Shown here: positions 26,843 to 36,373 of the stretch, one piece after another
Position numbering within the stretch: position 1 is the stretch's first letter
Layout of the letters: every line of letters begins with the position of its first letter
From: Fibrobacter sp.
GTDB taxonomy: Bacteria > Fibrobacterota > Fibrobacteria > Fibrobacterales > Fibrobacteraceae
Length of the DNA stretch: 64,000 bases
Assembly: GCA_017550445.1 (NCBI GenBank)
Contig: JAFZOV010000102.1
Coordinates: forward strand, 3,668 to 67,667
Direction: 5' to 3'
Position numbers and translations under genes: made by a program
The notes under the pieces: model-generated
What the model was told of the DNA's origin: nothing
Database searches by the model: none
The model's input: the letters and a program-made list of their open reading frames with translations, nothing else

Positions 26843-27673
26843 TCAGACTTTCCAATTCACTCTTGCAGCACGCTTATTGTTCTTGATTTTCGCGCTGCGT
26901 TTCGAATACAGCACTACAGCCCACATCGGAAGCAAAAGATAAACCCATTTCTTCACAAAGCCAAACGAGAATATCGTCTTTCTACAGAATTTTTTCCAGA
27001 AATAGGATTCCATCACTTCTTCAAGAACCGGATTTTTCGCGCCGACATTGCGCCAACTCCCATTCTGTTCATGCACGCACACATTGCAGCCATCGTACGT
27101 GTTAATCATAAAGTACGAATCCGGATAAATCACCAAATCTTCAAACACATTCGGTTTTCCGTCAAAGCGCACAAGCTCATCTTTGTAACCGTACTTCTGA
27201 ATAAAGATATGTGTCATAATGCAAGAATTCGGCGTCATGTCATTTTGGCCGTTAACTACAAAATGGCGATTCTCGTAGTAATCCAAGCAGGACTTCAAAA
27301 ACGGATGATGCGCTTCCGCTCCGATAATATGGGTCGAAATCTGGTCAGTAAATTCCGTTCCCAAAAAGAGTCTGTTTTCAAGGAACGGATCAAGCGTTGA
27401 ATAGAAAACGACATCGGTATCTAAATAAATGCCACCGAATTTTTCCAAGACCCACAACCTGAAGAAATCCGAAACGAACGCCCACTTTTTCTGTTCGTAC
27501 GCTTCCTTAGCGTACACAAATTCTTCTATCGGCAAGTTCGATTCGTTCCATTCGACAATTTCATAATCAGGCAAAACCTTTTTCCAGGTTTGCAAGCAAC
27601 GCTCTATATTCTCAGGCTTCGCCGCATCTTTCTTACTAGAAATCCAAATATAATGAATTTTCTTGGGAATCAT
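26843..27673 (-). CDS. GT32-like glycosyltransferase with DxD motif
   Basis: 276-residue enzyme of the OCH1/capsular-synthesis type. IPKKIHYIWIS at the N-terminus and FGGIYLDTDVVF (about 78-89, DxD metal site) are characteristic of family 32. The ATG follows the stop of the upstream gene directly (TAAATG). It is cytosolic or membrane-peripheral and adds one sugar to the repeat unit; specificity is unknown. Confidence 0.85.
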   Translation of the reverse strand: MIPKKIHYIWISSKKDAAKPENIERCLQTWKKVLPDYEIVEWNESNLPIEEFVYAKEAYEQKKWAFVSDFFRLWVLEKFGGIYLDTDVVFYSTLDPFLENRLFLGTEFTDQISTHIIGAEAHHPFLKSCLDYYENRHFVVNGQNDMTPNSCIMTHIFIQKYGYKDELVRFDGKPNVFEDLVIYPDSYFMINTYDGCNVCVHEQNGSWRNVGAKNPVLEEVMESYFWKKFCRKTIFSFGFVKKWVYLLLPMWAVVLYSKRSAKIKNNKRAARVNWKV

Positions 27674-28591
27674 TTACACACTCCGCATCACCCCGAAATA
27701 CTTACGGGTATTCTTAAAAATGTATGGAGACAGCCAATGCAAGAGAATCATCACCTTAAGAGCAAAAGATACCGACTTGGATAAATTCTTTTTCGTATAA
27801 CGGACTTTAGATATCTCAGACTGAATTATAGAAAAAGAACCATAACGGAGGACATCATCCATTTTGCCGCGCCCTCCGCGAATAAGATGCATCACCCTCG
27901 GTCCCTCAATCAGCCTACGCTTCAAGCCAGCCTTAGCCATACGCCATTGCATATCCGTTTCTTCATAATACAAGAAAAAGTTTTCGTCAAAGCGCGCCAG
28001 CTCAGACTTTTTCACAAACAAGTCCGCGCCGACAACAAAATCCACATCGCCGACAAACTTCTTATAAACCGGAATCGGGCGAAGCTTCGAAAAATCCATG
28101 TGCAGGAACTTCATCACATTCTTCACCGCAAACGCAGCTAAGTGATGCGCCATGGCCTTCAACAGTTTTCCCTTTTCCGGGAACTTCCCATGCGACTCCG
28201 TAAGCACGCCTTCGGCATCGACCAAGTTGCAGCCCAATGCTCCCAGGTTTTCGCTTTCATGAGCCTTCCAATAATCACGAAATTCCTTAATTGCGTTGTT
28301 CAGCAGCAAGGTATCGCTATTCAGATAAAAAATAAATTCGCCCTTGGCGACGTCAAGACCACGATTGTTGGCCGTGCCAAACCCAAGATTCGCCCTGTTT
28401 TCGACAAGAACCACCTGCGGGAATTCATTGCGTACCATTTCTACGGAGCCGTCTTCCGACCCGTTGTCAGAAACAATGACCTCAAAAGAAACATCTTTCG
28501 TCTGTTCAAATACAGAGCGCAAACAATTACGCAGCAAGTCGCACGTTTTGTAATTGACAATGATGACAGAGACTTCTACCGCAGAATTCAT
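27674..28591 (-). CDS. Family 2 glycosyltransferase (rhamnosyltransferase-like)
   Basis: 305 residues. VSVIIVNYKTCDLL, VSDNGSEDGS, NLGFGTANNRG and YLNSDTLL are the typical blocks of the WcaA/rhamnosyltransferase branch. A hydrophobic C-terminal stretch may bind the membrane. It starts within the stop of the polymerase-like gene (4-nt overlap). Confidence 0.87.
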   Translation of the reverse strand: MNSAVEVSVIIVNYKTCDLLRNCLRSVFEQTKDVSFEVIVSDNGSEDGSVEMVRNEFPQVVLVENRANLGFGTANNRGLDVAKGEFIFYLNSDTLLLNNAIKEFRDYWKAHESENLGALGCNLVDAEGVLTESHGKFPEKGKLLKAMAHHLAAFAVKNVMKFLHMDFSKLRPIPVYKKFVGDVDFVVGADLFVKKSELARFDENFFLYYEETDMQWRMAKAGLKRRLIEGPRVMHLIRGGRGKMDDVLRYGSFSIIQSEISKVRYTKKNLSKSVSFALKVMILLHWLSPYIFKNTRKYFGVMRSV

Positions 28592-29886
28592 TCCTCGGCA
28601 TCCTCCTCTTCTTCACCTTCATCTTGTTTGCGCATCTTTTCAAAGTAGGCGTTATATTCGCTTTCCAATTCTTCACGACGGTCAAACTTGCTTTGAATAT
28701 GGCCCATGCAGAACCAGTAAAGGAACGGCTGCAAGGTTCCCAGTTCCCACACGGCCGCGCCAAGCATCGCCACCAAGCAAAAGCACAATGCGCAAACTTC
28801 AAAAAACGCGTACTTGAAAATTCGGAAACCATTCAATATTGAATAAGCGCAAATGGCAAGTAACAAAGACACACCAAAGAAACCCAATTCCGCAGTAACA
28901 CGCACATAATCACTATCGGGGATTCCTAAATAACCTTCTTCAACAGCACCGTGACCAAAACGCCCTAGACCGCTCCCAAAAAAAGACAGCCTTTCAATAA
29001 ATCTGTCAAAAAGAGCAAATCTATCGCCAACCATATTTCCATCATAATTAATGGAACGATTTAAAACGTATTCAACAAAATCGACATCCAAATAGTTCAT
29101 CACGAGCAGGAATATTCCCGTTCCGAAGATACCGGCACAAAGCCACAAAGAATACAGCAGATTTCGCGACGGCAAACTCTTAATAGTTGCATACGCCGTA
29201 AGTGCGACAAAGAACAATATGCAAAAAGCAATCGAAACACGCTGTTGCGCAAAGAACAGGCAAAAGAAGCTCAATGCAAAACAGGCCAAGTCAAATTTCC
29301 TGTAGCATTCGTCTATCACGATTTTTTTAGCGGAATACATGAACAAGAACAGCGACGAATAACCGATAAAATAGGAATGAGGCCAGAACGACGACATTCT
29401 CGTAAATTCGTACAACAGTTTGCCCGACAATGCATTGACGTCAGAATCAAAGTTGGACCAAATAACTTCAGCCTTGTACGCTACATAAAAATAGGGCTGG
29501 AAAAAGTAGAAATACACGCCACACACCATCGCAAAGAAAAGCGGGGCCCTAAAATTTTCAAAAAATTCGTCCGTCTTGAATTTTTCGCTGCGGGCAATAA
29601 AATAGAACAGCATCGGGACAATCTGGCCTCGGATTCCCAAGTAATACAATCGTCCCGGGTACGTGTATTCTACAAAAAAGTAACTAACCAGGCTATACAG
29701 AAGAAGAACAAAGACCAACCCATCGAACAATTTCCAACGGATGGTCGACACGCAAATCAACGTTGCCGCAACAACACACAATATTAAAACGGAAGATACA
29801 TCCTTGACACCAAACATCAAACTTGCTGCAATGGCAACAAGAAACCAATAATAGTGTTTAATGACGTTGGTAAGCAGCCTTTCCAA
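28588..29886 (-). CDS. Wzy-like O-antigen polymerase/ligase membrane protein
   Basis: 432 residues with 10-12 hydrophobic segments and a long extracytoplasmic loop, as in Wzy/WaaL proteins, which are recognised by topology more than by motif. The start is TTG at 29886, with GGGG 7 nt before it. The C-terminus is a strongly charged tail (Glu/Lys/Arg, ending in six acidic residues out of eight), probably cytosolic. The position in a glycosyltransferase operon facing a Wzx-encoding operon supports polymerase rather than ligase. Confidence 0.72.
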   Translation of the reverse strand: MERLLTNVIKHYYWFLVAIAASLMFGVKDVSSVLILCVVAATLICVSTIRWKLFDGLVFVLLLYSLVSYFFVEYTYPGRLYYLGIRGQIVPMLFYFIARSEKFKTDEFFENFRAPLFFAMVCGVYFYFFQPYFYVAYKAEVIWSNFDSDVNALSGKLLYEFTRMSSFWPHSYFIGYSSLFLFMYSAKKIVIDECYRKFDLACFALSFFCLFFAQQRVSIAFCILFFVALTAYATIKSLPSRNLLYSLWLCAGIFGTGIFLLVMNYLDVDFVEYVLNRSINYDGNMVGDRFALFDRFIERLSFFGSGLGRFGHGAVEEGYLGIPDSDYVRVTAELGFFGVSLLLAICAYSILNGFRIFKYAFFEVCALCFCLVAMLGAAVWELGTLQPFLYWFCMGHIQSKFDRREELESEYNAYFEKMRKQDEGEEEEDAEE

Positions 29887-29904
29887 AAGTTTTCCCCTTG
29901 GAAA

Positions 29905-30654
29905 TTACTTTATCTGTTTTCTATACTTCCACAGCAGCATAAGAAAACGCCAATCCCTCAAGACGTATCTCTTGAACATTCGGCCAGGTTCCTGCCACAT
30001 GCGGTAGAACCATTCGAGACCACAGTTCGACATCCATCGAGGAGCTCTTTTCTTACGGCCCGCTACAAAATCAAGACTTGCTCCAATTCCAAGGCTCAGC
30101 GGAATGTGCCACCGGTCCTTATTTTGCGAAATCAAGATTTCCTGTTTTGGGCAACCAAGGGCTACGGCCAAGATATCCGGTTCGGTCAGGGCCAGGCGAC
30201 GATCGACTTCGGCCATCTGAGCAGGATCATTTTCAAAACCCTTTGCAGGCGAATAACAACCTACCACGCGAAGCTTCGGATACTTCTTTTCCAAATTTCG
30301 AGCTGCTTTGCGCGCAACGCCTTCATTGGCACCCAGGAAAAAAATTCTATAGCCCTTTTTAGCGGCCATTCCGCAAAGCTCCGGCAAAAAATCGGAACCT
30401 GAAATTTTCTCCTTTATCTTGTCCCCATAAAATTTGGAAAACCATACAATGGGCATGCCATCTGCCAAAACAAGGTCAGCCTTTTCATAGGCATCGCGCA
30501 ACCCACTGTTCTTTTCCAACAAGACCAAATGGTCTACATTCGGCGTCGCAACAAAAGCACACTTCTTCTGTCTGATTAAATCTTCTGCAGCAGAGACAGC
30601 CTCACTCATCGTGAGGTTATCCACAGACACATTTAAAAAACGAACTTTTGACAT
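29905..30654 (-). CDS. WecG/TagA/CpsF-family glycosyltransferase
   Basis: 249-residue GT26 enzyme, the family that adds N-acetylmannosamine or a related sugar to a lipid-linked GlcNAc. TPNVDHL (about 38-44), LADGMPIVW (about 67-75), VALGCPKQE and GIGASLDFVAGRKKRAPRW (about 188-206) are the family blocks. With the TagD-, TagF- and TarI-like genes nearby it completes a teichoic-acid-like gene set. It lies 12 nt after the ugd gene. Confidence 0.9.
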   Translation of the reverse strand: MSKVRFLNVSVDNLTMSEAVSAAEDLIRQKKCAFVATPNVDHLVLLEKNSGLRDAYEKADLVLADGMPIVWFSKFYGDKIKEKISGSDFLPELCGMAAKKGYRIFFLGANEGVARKAARNLEKKYPKLRVVGCYSPAKGFENDPAQMAEVDRRLALTEPDILAVALGCPKQEILISQNKDRWHIPLSLGIGASLDFVAGRKKRAPRWMSNCGLEWFYRMWQEPGRMFKRYVLRDWRFLMLLWKYRKQIK

Positions 30655-30665
30655 TGCGAAAAATT

Positions 30666-32036
30666 TTACTCCGCTTTCCCCTTACCAATGCTTGACACTT
30701 CGAAACCGATCTTGCGAAGAGCGTCTGCATCCAGGATATTGCGGCCGTCGAATACGAAGGCAGGCTTGGCCATGCCCTTGTAAATGCGGTTCCAATCCAA
30801 TTCTGCAAAGCACTTCCATTCGGTACAGACCACCACGGCATGAGCGCCTTCGGCGGCCTTGTACGGATCCTCCTCGAACTGAACCTGGTCAAGCACGTCC
30901 TTCAAATCGCGCTTGGCATCAGGAATAGCCTTCGGATCGGTAACGACCGGCAGTGCATGTTCGGCAAGCAAGTCACGCACAACCAGGTTTGCAGGGCTTT
31001 CGCGGGTGTCACCGGTATTAGCCTTGAAGGCGAAACCGAACACGGCGATTTTTTTGCTTGCAATGGTGTTGAACATGGTTTCGAGCATGCGATCCACCAC
31101 ACGGTGAGTCTGCCATTCATTGATTTTCACCACCGATTCCCAGTAGGCGGCCACTTCGGGCAGTCCATAGTAACCGCACAGGTACACGAGGTTCAAAATG
31201 TCTTTCTTGAAGCAAGATCCGCCAAAGCCAATAGATGCCTTGAGGAACTTGGGACCGATACGGCGGTCCTTGCCCATGACGTAGGCAACTTCGTCCACGT
31301 CGGCGCCAGTCTTTTCGCAGAGGGCGCTAATCGAATTAATCGAGCTGATTCGCTGGGCCAAGAAGGCATTAGCGGTCAGCTTCGTGAGTTCGGAACTCCA
31401 AAGATTCGTTGTCAGAATGCGGTCACGCGGCACCCAGTGGGCATACACGTCCACCAGCTTCTGGCAGGCGGCAAGGCCCGATTCCGTCTGGTGGCTACCG
31501 ATAAGCACGCGGTCCGGTTCAAACAAGTCGTTAATGGCGGTACCTTCGGCCAAGAATTCCGGGTTCGAAAGCACTTCGAAGTGCAGGCCCTTGTCGTTAG
31601 AATTCAGGATTCGTTCCATGGCAGCAGCGGTACGCACCGGAAGCGTGGACTTTTCCACGATAATCTTGCCTTCGTCGGCGATTTCCAAGATATTGCGGGC
31701 GGTCTTTTCCCAGTACTGCAAGTCAGAAGCCTTGCCGGCACCATGGCCAAACGTCTTGGTCGGGGTATTCACAGAAACAAAGATAATATCAGCTTCTTTA
31801 ATGGCTGCCGGAATGTCCGTGCTAAAGAAGAGGTTGCGACCACGGGCGCGCTTCACCACATCGTCGAGGCCGGGTTCAAAAATCGGAAGATTGTCGCTGT
31901 TCCAGGCGTCAATACGGGCCTGGTTGATATCGACTACGGTCACCTTGACATCGGGGCACTTGTCGGCAATAACGGTCATAGTGGGGCCACCGACGTAGCC
32001 CGCGCCAATGCAAAGAATCTTGGTATTGTAACTCAT
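30666..32036 (-). CDS. ugd: UDP-glucose 6-dehydrogenase
   Basis: Oxidises UDP-glucose to UDP-glucuronate with NAD+. ATG 32036 (MSYNTK) was preferred to an in-frame start at 32066; the protein then has 456 residues. [14 protein letters not shown] is the NAD loop, and [11 protein letters not shown] carries the catalytic Cys. The N-terminal pattern and the GGPTM segment resemble the animal/plant type of the enzyme more than the short bacterial Ugd. It is the first gene of the seven-gene minus-strand polysaccharide operon. TAAATTTG lies 8 nt before the ATG with no clear ribosome binding site. Confidence 0.93.
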   Translation of the reverse strand: MSYNTKILCIGAGYVGGPTMTVIADKCPDVKVTVVDINQARIDAWNSDNLPIFEPGLDDVVKRARGRNLFFSTDIPAAIKEADIIFVSVNTPTKTFGHGAGKASDLQYWEKTARNILEIADEGKIIVEKSTLPVRTAAAMERILNSNDKGLHFEVLSNPEFLAEGTAINDLFEPDRVLIGSHQTESGLAACQKLVDVYAHWVPRDRILTTNLWSSELTKLTANAFLAQRISSINSISALCEKTGADVDEVAYVMGKDRRIGPKFLKASIGFGGSCFKKDILNLVYLCGYYGLPEVAAYWESVVKINEWQTHRVVDRMLETMFNTIASKKIAVFGFAFKANTGDTRESPANLVVRDLLAEHALPVVTDPKAIPDAKRDLKDVLDQVQFEEDPYKAAEGAHAVVVCTEWKCFAELDWNRIYKGMAKPAFVFDGRNILDADALRKIGFEVSSIGKGKAE

Positions 32037-32044
32037 AGTGTGCC

Positions 32045-32052
32045 CAAATTTA
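32045..32052 (-). promoter_or_regulatory. TAAATTTG promoter box of the ugd operon
   Basis: A perfect TAnnTTTG match on the minus strand, 8 nt before the ATG at 32036, predicting a nearly leaderless operon mRNA. A TATAAT on the same strand (32078-32083) is an alternative box. Confidence 0.4.
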
Positions 32053-32135
32053 GCAAAATACCGCACTTCTGACCTAGATTATAACTAAAGAATACCCCGA
32101 TGGGCGCTTTCGTAAGGTTTATATTAGAACTTTCC

Positions 32136-32153
32136 GTTCACGATATGTTCACG
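32136..32153. promoter_or_regulatory. GTTCACG direct repeat with 11-nt period
   Basis: GTTCACG occurs at 32136-32142 and 32147-32153, one helical turn apart, in the gap between the CotH/lamin-tail gene end and ugd. Spacing of this kind is seen for response-regulator sites. It lies about 100 nt before the ugd start. Confidence 0.25.
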
Positions 32154-32187
32154 GTGTTTATAAAAGGTCACCCATGTAAAAAACGGG

Positions 32188-35007
32188 TTACTTGAACACG
32201 GCGGAGAGCGATTCAATTTCGCCAGGGTTTACAACACGGGTCTGTTCCAAAACGCCGTCGCTCCACCCCGCCCAAATGCCACCGGCAGTCGGAACCGCCG
32301 AGATAGTCACGGGAAACCCTTCAAAGAAATTCACCGTCATCAAGTTTGCATCCAATTTCAAACCATGAACTAAAATTGTTCCTGAGCCCGTTACAGACAA
32401 AGTCACCGGAGATGCTTTTCCGAGTTCAAAGAACTCCCGCAGTTCATCATAAACAACGCCGGGGCGATCCTCTGCAAAAATCTTGATAGACTGCAGTTGT
32501 CTGCTCATTCGCGATGCACTCTGTTTCCAACGTTTCTGGTCCTGCGGAATTTCTGGTTCAATTTCAGACATCATCTTGTCGATTCGCGTAAGCACACGGG
32601 AACTTTCGAAATTCATCTGCAACAGCACCGCCATTCGATTTATGAATGCAGCCTTGAAACCTTCATTTTCAAGCATGCGACGCAACAGCAAAGTATGTTC
32701 AGGGCCATTCGGCCAACCTTCGCCATCTTCGGCGGTAACAAATTCAAAGATATTGTTTTTGTATTCGCTGTAATCGTTGCCCATGCCGAAATCAAGATCG
32801 TACAGGAACCATTTCCACTTGGTTTTCGGATTGGTGCCGCGCCACTTTTTCATGTTGTTCGCGGGCCAGTCGCGGTTATTCGCATATATTTCAGTCTGCA
32901 TATAATTGATGTAATTGTCGACATCAATTTGCGATTCCACATAGGCGTAATTATCTTCATTATCAAGGGTGTGAGTTTCAAGCCAGTTCGCAAGCGCCAC
33001 ATAATCTACCGCAGAGCCTGCCGATACTGAATTATCCGCCTTGAGCAAATCGATTTCGTCAGGATCCAACCCGTAATGCGTTTCAAAATAATATTCGGTA
33101 GAACGTTCACGAATACTGTGGATGCCGTAATATTCGCCGTTATAATACACCACCGCAAAACGCCCGCGCTGGTAATCCACGCCGAGCCCTTCACTTATAG
33201 AACTTGCAAGGCGGTCGCGAATGTAATCGTTCGGGAAGTTGCTTCCGTTATTACGCAGAATAAAAACCTTGAACTTTTTAAGTTCCGGAAATTCAGGGAA
33301 CAGCGCATATTTTAGGCGTTTGTCACCATACATTTCGCGGAAAGTAATCGAAACCGATTTTTTGTCATTTTGGCGGCTATAATTTCCAAAAATCTTGAGC
33401 CCGGCACGTTTTGCAAACGCAGGAGCATTCACGCCCGGCTCCATGAATTCGACCGTCACCGGAATTTCTTTATCGAGCCAGTAATTCGCACCATAATGCG
33501 GCTCCTTGCTCTGCGCAAAATTCCCTTCCATGTAGATTCCCGAATCCGGGTCAAATAGCGAATTCGGATCCGCAGTCAAGAACACCGCAGCTACCGCAGG
33601 TGCCGATTCAAAAACGTAGGTACGTGCCGTTTCTTCACCAGCAAGCGCTCCCGATGCAAAGGAGGCGCAGCGAATCGTTATGGTAGAGTCAATCTGCAAC
33701 GATGTCGTCAGCGGACTTTCTGCCGTAGGCGCCAAGCCGCCCTTTTCGCAACGGACAGCCGCGTTTTCGGGGAAAGTCACCACAAATGGTGCCGAATAAA
33801 ATCCCGATGGCGGCAATTCCGCGATAGTATCAAGAGATGGCGAACGCGATTCTACCACCGCCTGCGTTGCAAGTCCATAGGGCGAAGCGTCGCCATATCC
33901 AAAGCCAGTCGTGCCATCGGCACGCGCTCCATAGTTCCACGTCTTTCCGAGCGGCATTTCAGGGTACGCCACAGAATCCACAATCGCCGTATCGGCATTC
34001 ACCAAATACAAGCGACCGCCCGACTTATTTAACTTGAAAGACGCATGCGGTTCGTGGCCGCGATTGCGCGCGATGTAGCTAAAAACCTTGACTGTCACTT
34101 CTTGCGACTCGTTGCTTTCTGGGCTTACGCGAGTACCGTAGATATTTGCCAAATCAGGGAATGTGGTTCCGGTCGGAATCGCCGTACGATACACCGTCGA
34201 AGAATCTCCCGTTCCCGTAAAGACGATTTCATAGCCTTTCCAGTCGTCGATATCCGGCTGCGTCAAGCGGAAAGAAACCTTGCGGTCCTTGGTAATGTAC
34301 GCTTGCATCAAAATTTCATTCGTGGCAGAAATATCAATCACATCTTCTTTGTTTGAATTTCCTGTACCCACAAAAACAGCAATAGAAGACCAGCCCAATT
34401 CTTCGTTTTCACCCAATCTCATAATAGCACCAAAGCGACGTTCACCATCTTCCTTGAAGCAATTTTTACTCTCGTCCGGCAGCGGGTCTGCATAGCTTTC
34501 TCCCGGCGGATCGCTCTGCGCATCCGTCCATGTCCAGCAACCGGGGCCAATCATATTGAGTGTATCATGCGGCAATACATAATCAGGGTAATTCTTACCC
34601 GACATAAACACAAGCAAGAAAGTATTCGGCGCAATCTTTACATTTCCAAATTTCCACTTGAAAGGTTCCGACTTAGAATCTGTCAAGTACATTCCAGACA
34701 AATTCACCGTATCTGCAGATGCATTAAAGAGTTCAACCCAACCATCATCACCACCTTCATGGTCGTCGTACACAAGATTGATGGGGTCCACTTCAGTAAA
34801 CATGACCGCACCACCAACAAACGGGAGCGTCTTCTGGGAATCCACCTTGGAAGTGTCTTTGGGCACATCATCTTCAGAGATTTCGTCAACTCTCGTGGAG
34901 CGACTATTTGAATCAGAACATGCAGAGAAAAATGCCGTTATAAAAACAGCAAAAAATACAGCACAAAACGAGGCTCCAGCCCGAAATTTCAAAACAGCCC
35001 TACACAT
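32188..35007 (-). CDS. CotH lipoprotein with lamin-tail and chitobiase-type domains
   Basis: 939-residue surface lipoprotein (lipobox FSAC after a hydrophobic segment). ATG 35007 is preferred to the TTG just before it. In order: a lamin-tail-like domain (about 60-160, FTEVDPINLVYDD, WVELFNAS); a mixed beta region; a chitobiase C-terminal-like Ig fold (about 380-465, PPSGFYSAPFVVTFPENA); the CotH kinase domain (about 475-830, with KIFGNYSRQNDKKS, YYGIHSIRERS and FLYDLDFGMGNDY); and a C-terminal InlB-type repeat (about 860-939, AGWSDGV). It is the third CotH protein in the window and far larger than the others. A heptamer hairpin lies just upstream. Confidence 0.85.
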   Translation of the reverse strand: MCRAVLKFRAGASFCAVFFAVFITAFFSACSDSNSRSTRVDEISEDDVPKDTSKVDSQKTLPFVGGAVMFTEVDPINLVYDDHEGGDDGWVELFNASADTVNLSGMYLTDSKSEPFKWKFGNVKIAPNTFLLVFMSGKNYPDYVLPHDTLNMIGPGCWTWTDAQSDPPGESYADPLPDESKNCFKEDGERRFGAIMRLGENEELGWSSIAVFVGTGNSNKEDVIDISATNEILMQAYITKDRKVSFRLTQPDIDDWKGYEIVFTGTGDSSTVYRTAIPTGTTFPDLANIYGTRVSPESNESQEVTVKVFSYIARNRGHEPHASFKLNKSGGRLYLVNADTAIVDSVAYPEMPLGKTWNYGARADGTTGFGYGDASPYGLATQAVVESRSPSLDTIAELPPSGFYSAPFVVTFPENAAVRCEKGGLAPTAESPLTTSLQIDSTITIRCASFASGALAGEETARTYVFESAPAVAAVFLTADPNSLFDPDSGIYMEGNFAQSKEPHYGANYWLDKEIPVTVEFMEPGVNAPAFAKRAGLKIFGNYSRQNDKKSVSITFREMYGDKRLKYALFPEFPELKKFKVFILRNNGSNFPNDYIRDRLASSISEGLGVDYQRGRFAVVYYNGEYYGIHSIRERSTEYYFETHYGLDPDEIDLLKADNSVSAGSAVDYVALANWLETHTLDNEDNYAYVESQIDVDNYINYMQTEIYANNRDWPANNMKKWRGTNPKTKWKWFLYDLDFGMGNDYSEYKNNIFEFVTAEDGEGWPNGPEHTLLLRRMLENEGFKAAFINRMAVLLQMNFESSRVLTRIDKMMSEIEPEIPQDQKRWKQSASRMSRQLQSIKIFAEDRPGVVYDELREFFELGKASPVTLSVTGSGTILVHGLKLDANLMTVNFFEGFPVTISAVPTAGGIWAGWSDGVLEQTRVVNPGEIESLSAVFK

Positions 35008-35028
35008 CAAGGGTAATATATATTATTA

Positions 35029-35100
35029 ATTCAGATTTCGGAATTCGGAATTCAGAATTTTTTCATTATAATTCCGAATTCTGAACTCCTAATTCTGAAC
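35029..35100. repeat. Degenerate heptamer repeat, inverted pair (locus 2)
   Basis: Left arm 35029-35059 and right arm 35070-35100 contain the perfect pair ATTCGGAATT / AATTCCGAAT (35043-35052 and 35070-35079). The right arm encodes the last residues VQN and the TAG stop of the DMT transporter gene. Confidence 0.8.
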
Positions 35101-35931
35101 TTTCTTGCGTCTTGGGCGGCGAACAATAAAGAGGCAGGCGCCAATCAGCACGAGAGTCACCGAAATTGCCTTACCCACGGGGAACGCCTCGGAGAACACC
35201 AACGCACCGGCAAGAGTCGGCACAGCGGCACCGACAGCCGCACTGAACGGAATAATGAACAGGGCGCGACCGCGAGAGAACGACACCTGCGAATACAGGA
35301 AGGCAATGCCGTAAGTGGCGATATAACCAAGTGTCCTGAAATCCATCAAAAGGTTCGCCACCGAAGAAAGCTCGATGTGGTCCAAGTCGAAATCCATGGC
35401 AAGGCTCTTGTAGAAAGCGGCAGAAAGCCCAAAGCCCACGCCCATAATCAGAGAATCCACCATTTCGCGGTCCTTGACCCACAAGTGCGCCACCAACGTC
35501 ACCGCGGAAAGTCCGCCCGCATACGCCCAGAGCATGCCGATATTTTGCACCGCCGTGGATTCACCTAGATTTTCCACCGAGTACAAAAGGCCCGCCACCA
35601 CAAAGCAAATTGCAATCACAATTCGCTTGGTCAAGGCCTCTTTCAAAATGCAAAAGCCCATCAGTGCCGTAAGCACTGGGTTCAGCACCATCATGGGCTG
35701 CACCTGACTCAAGTCATAGCGGGCCATGGCAATGTAATAGCCGAGCGTGGCAAGTCCCGAACAGCAAATGCCTAGCCACCAGAATTTATTGGTAATAACG
35801 CCCTTAAAAAATTCCCAAGGCCTCGAAGTACCGCCCGTGCGCTTGCCCACCGTAGACACCCCCGATTTCTCGAGAATGTTCCCACAAGCAAACAAAAACG
35901 CCGGACCGATTGTCAGAAGAAGGAATAGCAT
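35089..35931 (-). CDS. EamA/DMT-family transporter
   Basis: 280-residue drug/metabolite transporter with about ten membrane helices in two EamA halves; the second half contains FGLSAAFYKSLAMDF. The substrate is unknown. The last codons (Val-Gln-Asn and stop TAG) lie inside heptamer repeat locus 2, and locus 3 begins 10 nt upstream of its ATG, so the gene is bracketed by repeats. Confidence 0.85.
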   Translation of the reverse strand: MLFLLLTIGPAFLFACGNILEKSGVSTVGKRTGGTSRPWEFFKGVITNKFWWLGICCSGLATLGYYIAMARYDLSQVQPMMVLNPVLTALMGFCILKEALTKRIVIAICFVVAGLLYSVENLGESTAVQNIGMLWAYAGGLSAVTLVAHLWVKDREMVDSLIMGVGFGLSAAFYKSLAMDFDLDHIELSSVANLLMDFRTLGYIATYGIAFLYSQVSFSRGRALFIIPFSAAVGAAVPTLAGALVFSEAFPVGKAISVTLVLIGACLFIVRRPRRKKVQN

Positions 35932-35940
35932 AGTTAAAAA

Positions 35941-35970
35941 GTTACTAGTTACTAGTTACTAGTTCAGAGT
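35941..35970. repeat. TAGTTAC heptamer repeat at the 3' end of the S23 gene (locus 3)
   Basis: Three tandem GTTACTA units are followed by GTTCAGAGT. On the minus strand it encodes the last eight residues of the S23-type protein (NSELVTSN) and its TAG stop. Locus 4, at the other end of the gene, carries the same units in inverted orientation. Confidence 0.8.
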
Positions 35971-36364
35971 TTGTTGAAACTGTTTTTCTTTTTAATCTTC
36001 CCGAAATATCACTCATTGGATTAAGCAACGCCCTAAGCATTCTGCTAATTTCATCCAATAGAGAAAATATATCGCTTAATTCTTGTTTCTGCAGATAACC
36101 AATATTCGAACACAAAAGAAGTTGCGTTTCCAATTCAGCCGAAGAACCCTTAGCTATTCTCAAAAAATAAGCTAATTCTGTTTTTGATTCTCTTGCACAG
36201 CCTTCTGCGATATTAGAAGGAATAGATACAACAGCTCGACGGATTTGATCTGACAACGCATATAATTCTTCCTTTGGCAATTTTTTTACAACAGCATAGA
36301 CCATCTTAGCCAAGATCATCGATTTCTGCCAAACAATTAAATCTTGATAATTCGAGACAGCCAT
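35945..36364 (-). CDS. Four-helix bundle protein (S23/23S rRNA IVS type)
   Basis: 139-residue all-helical protein of the family first found in intervening sequences of 23S rRNA genes, related in fold to the Avd accessory protein of diversity-generating retroelements. LIVWQKSMILAKMVY at the N-terminus, SIPSNIAEGCAR in the middle and AYFLRIAKGSSAELETQ are the family hallmarks. No rRNA, reverse transcriptase or transposase gene is nearby. The gene is bracketed by inverted heptamer repeats (35941-35970 and 36374-36423), and its own C-terminus is encoded by one of them. It may be the cargo of, or an addiction to, a small repeat-flanked element. Function in the cell is not known. Confidence 0.9.
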   Translation of the reverse strand: MAVSNYQDLIVWQKSMILAKMVYAVVKKLPKEELYALSDQIRRAVVSIPSNIAEGCARESKTELAYFLRIAKGSSAELETQLLLCSNIGYLQKQELSDIFSLLDEISRMLRALLNPMSDISGRLKRKTVSTNSELVTSN

Positions 36365-36373
36365 ATTAACACC

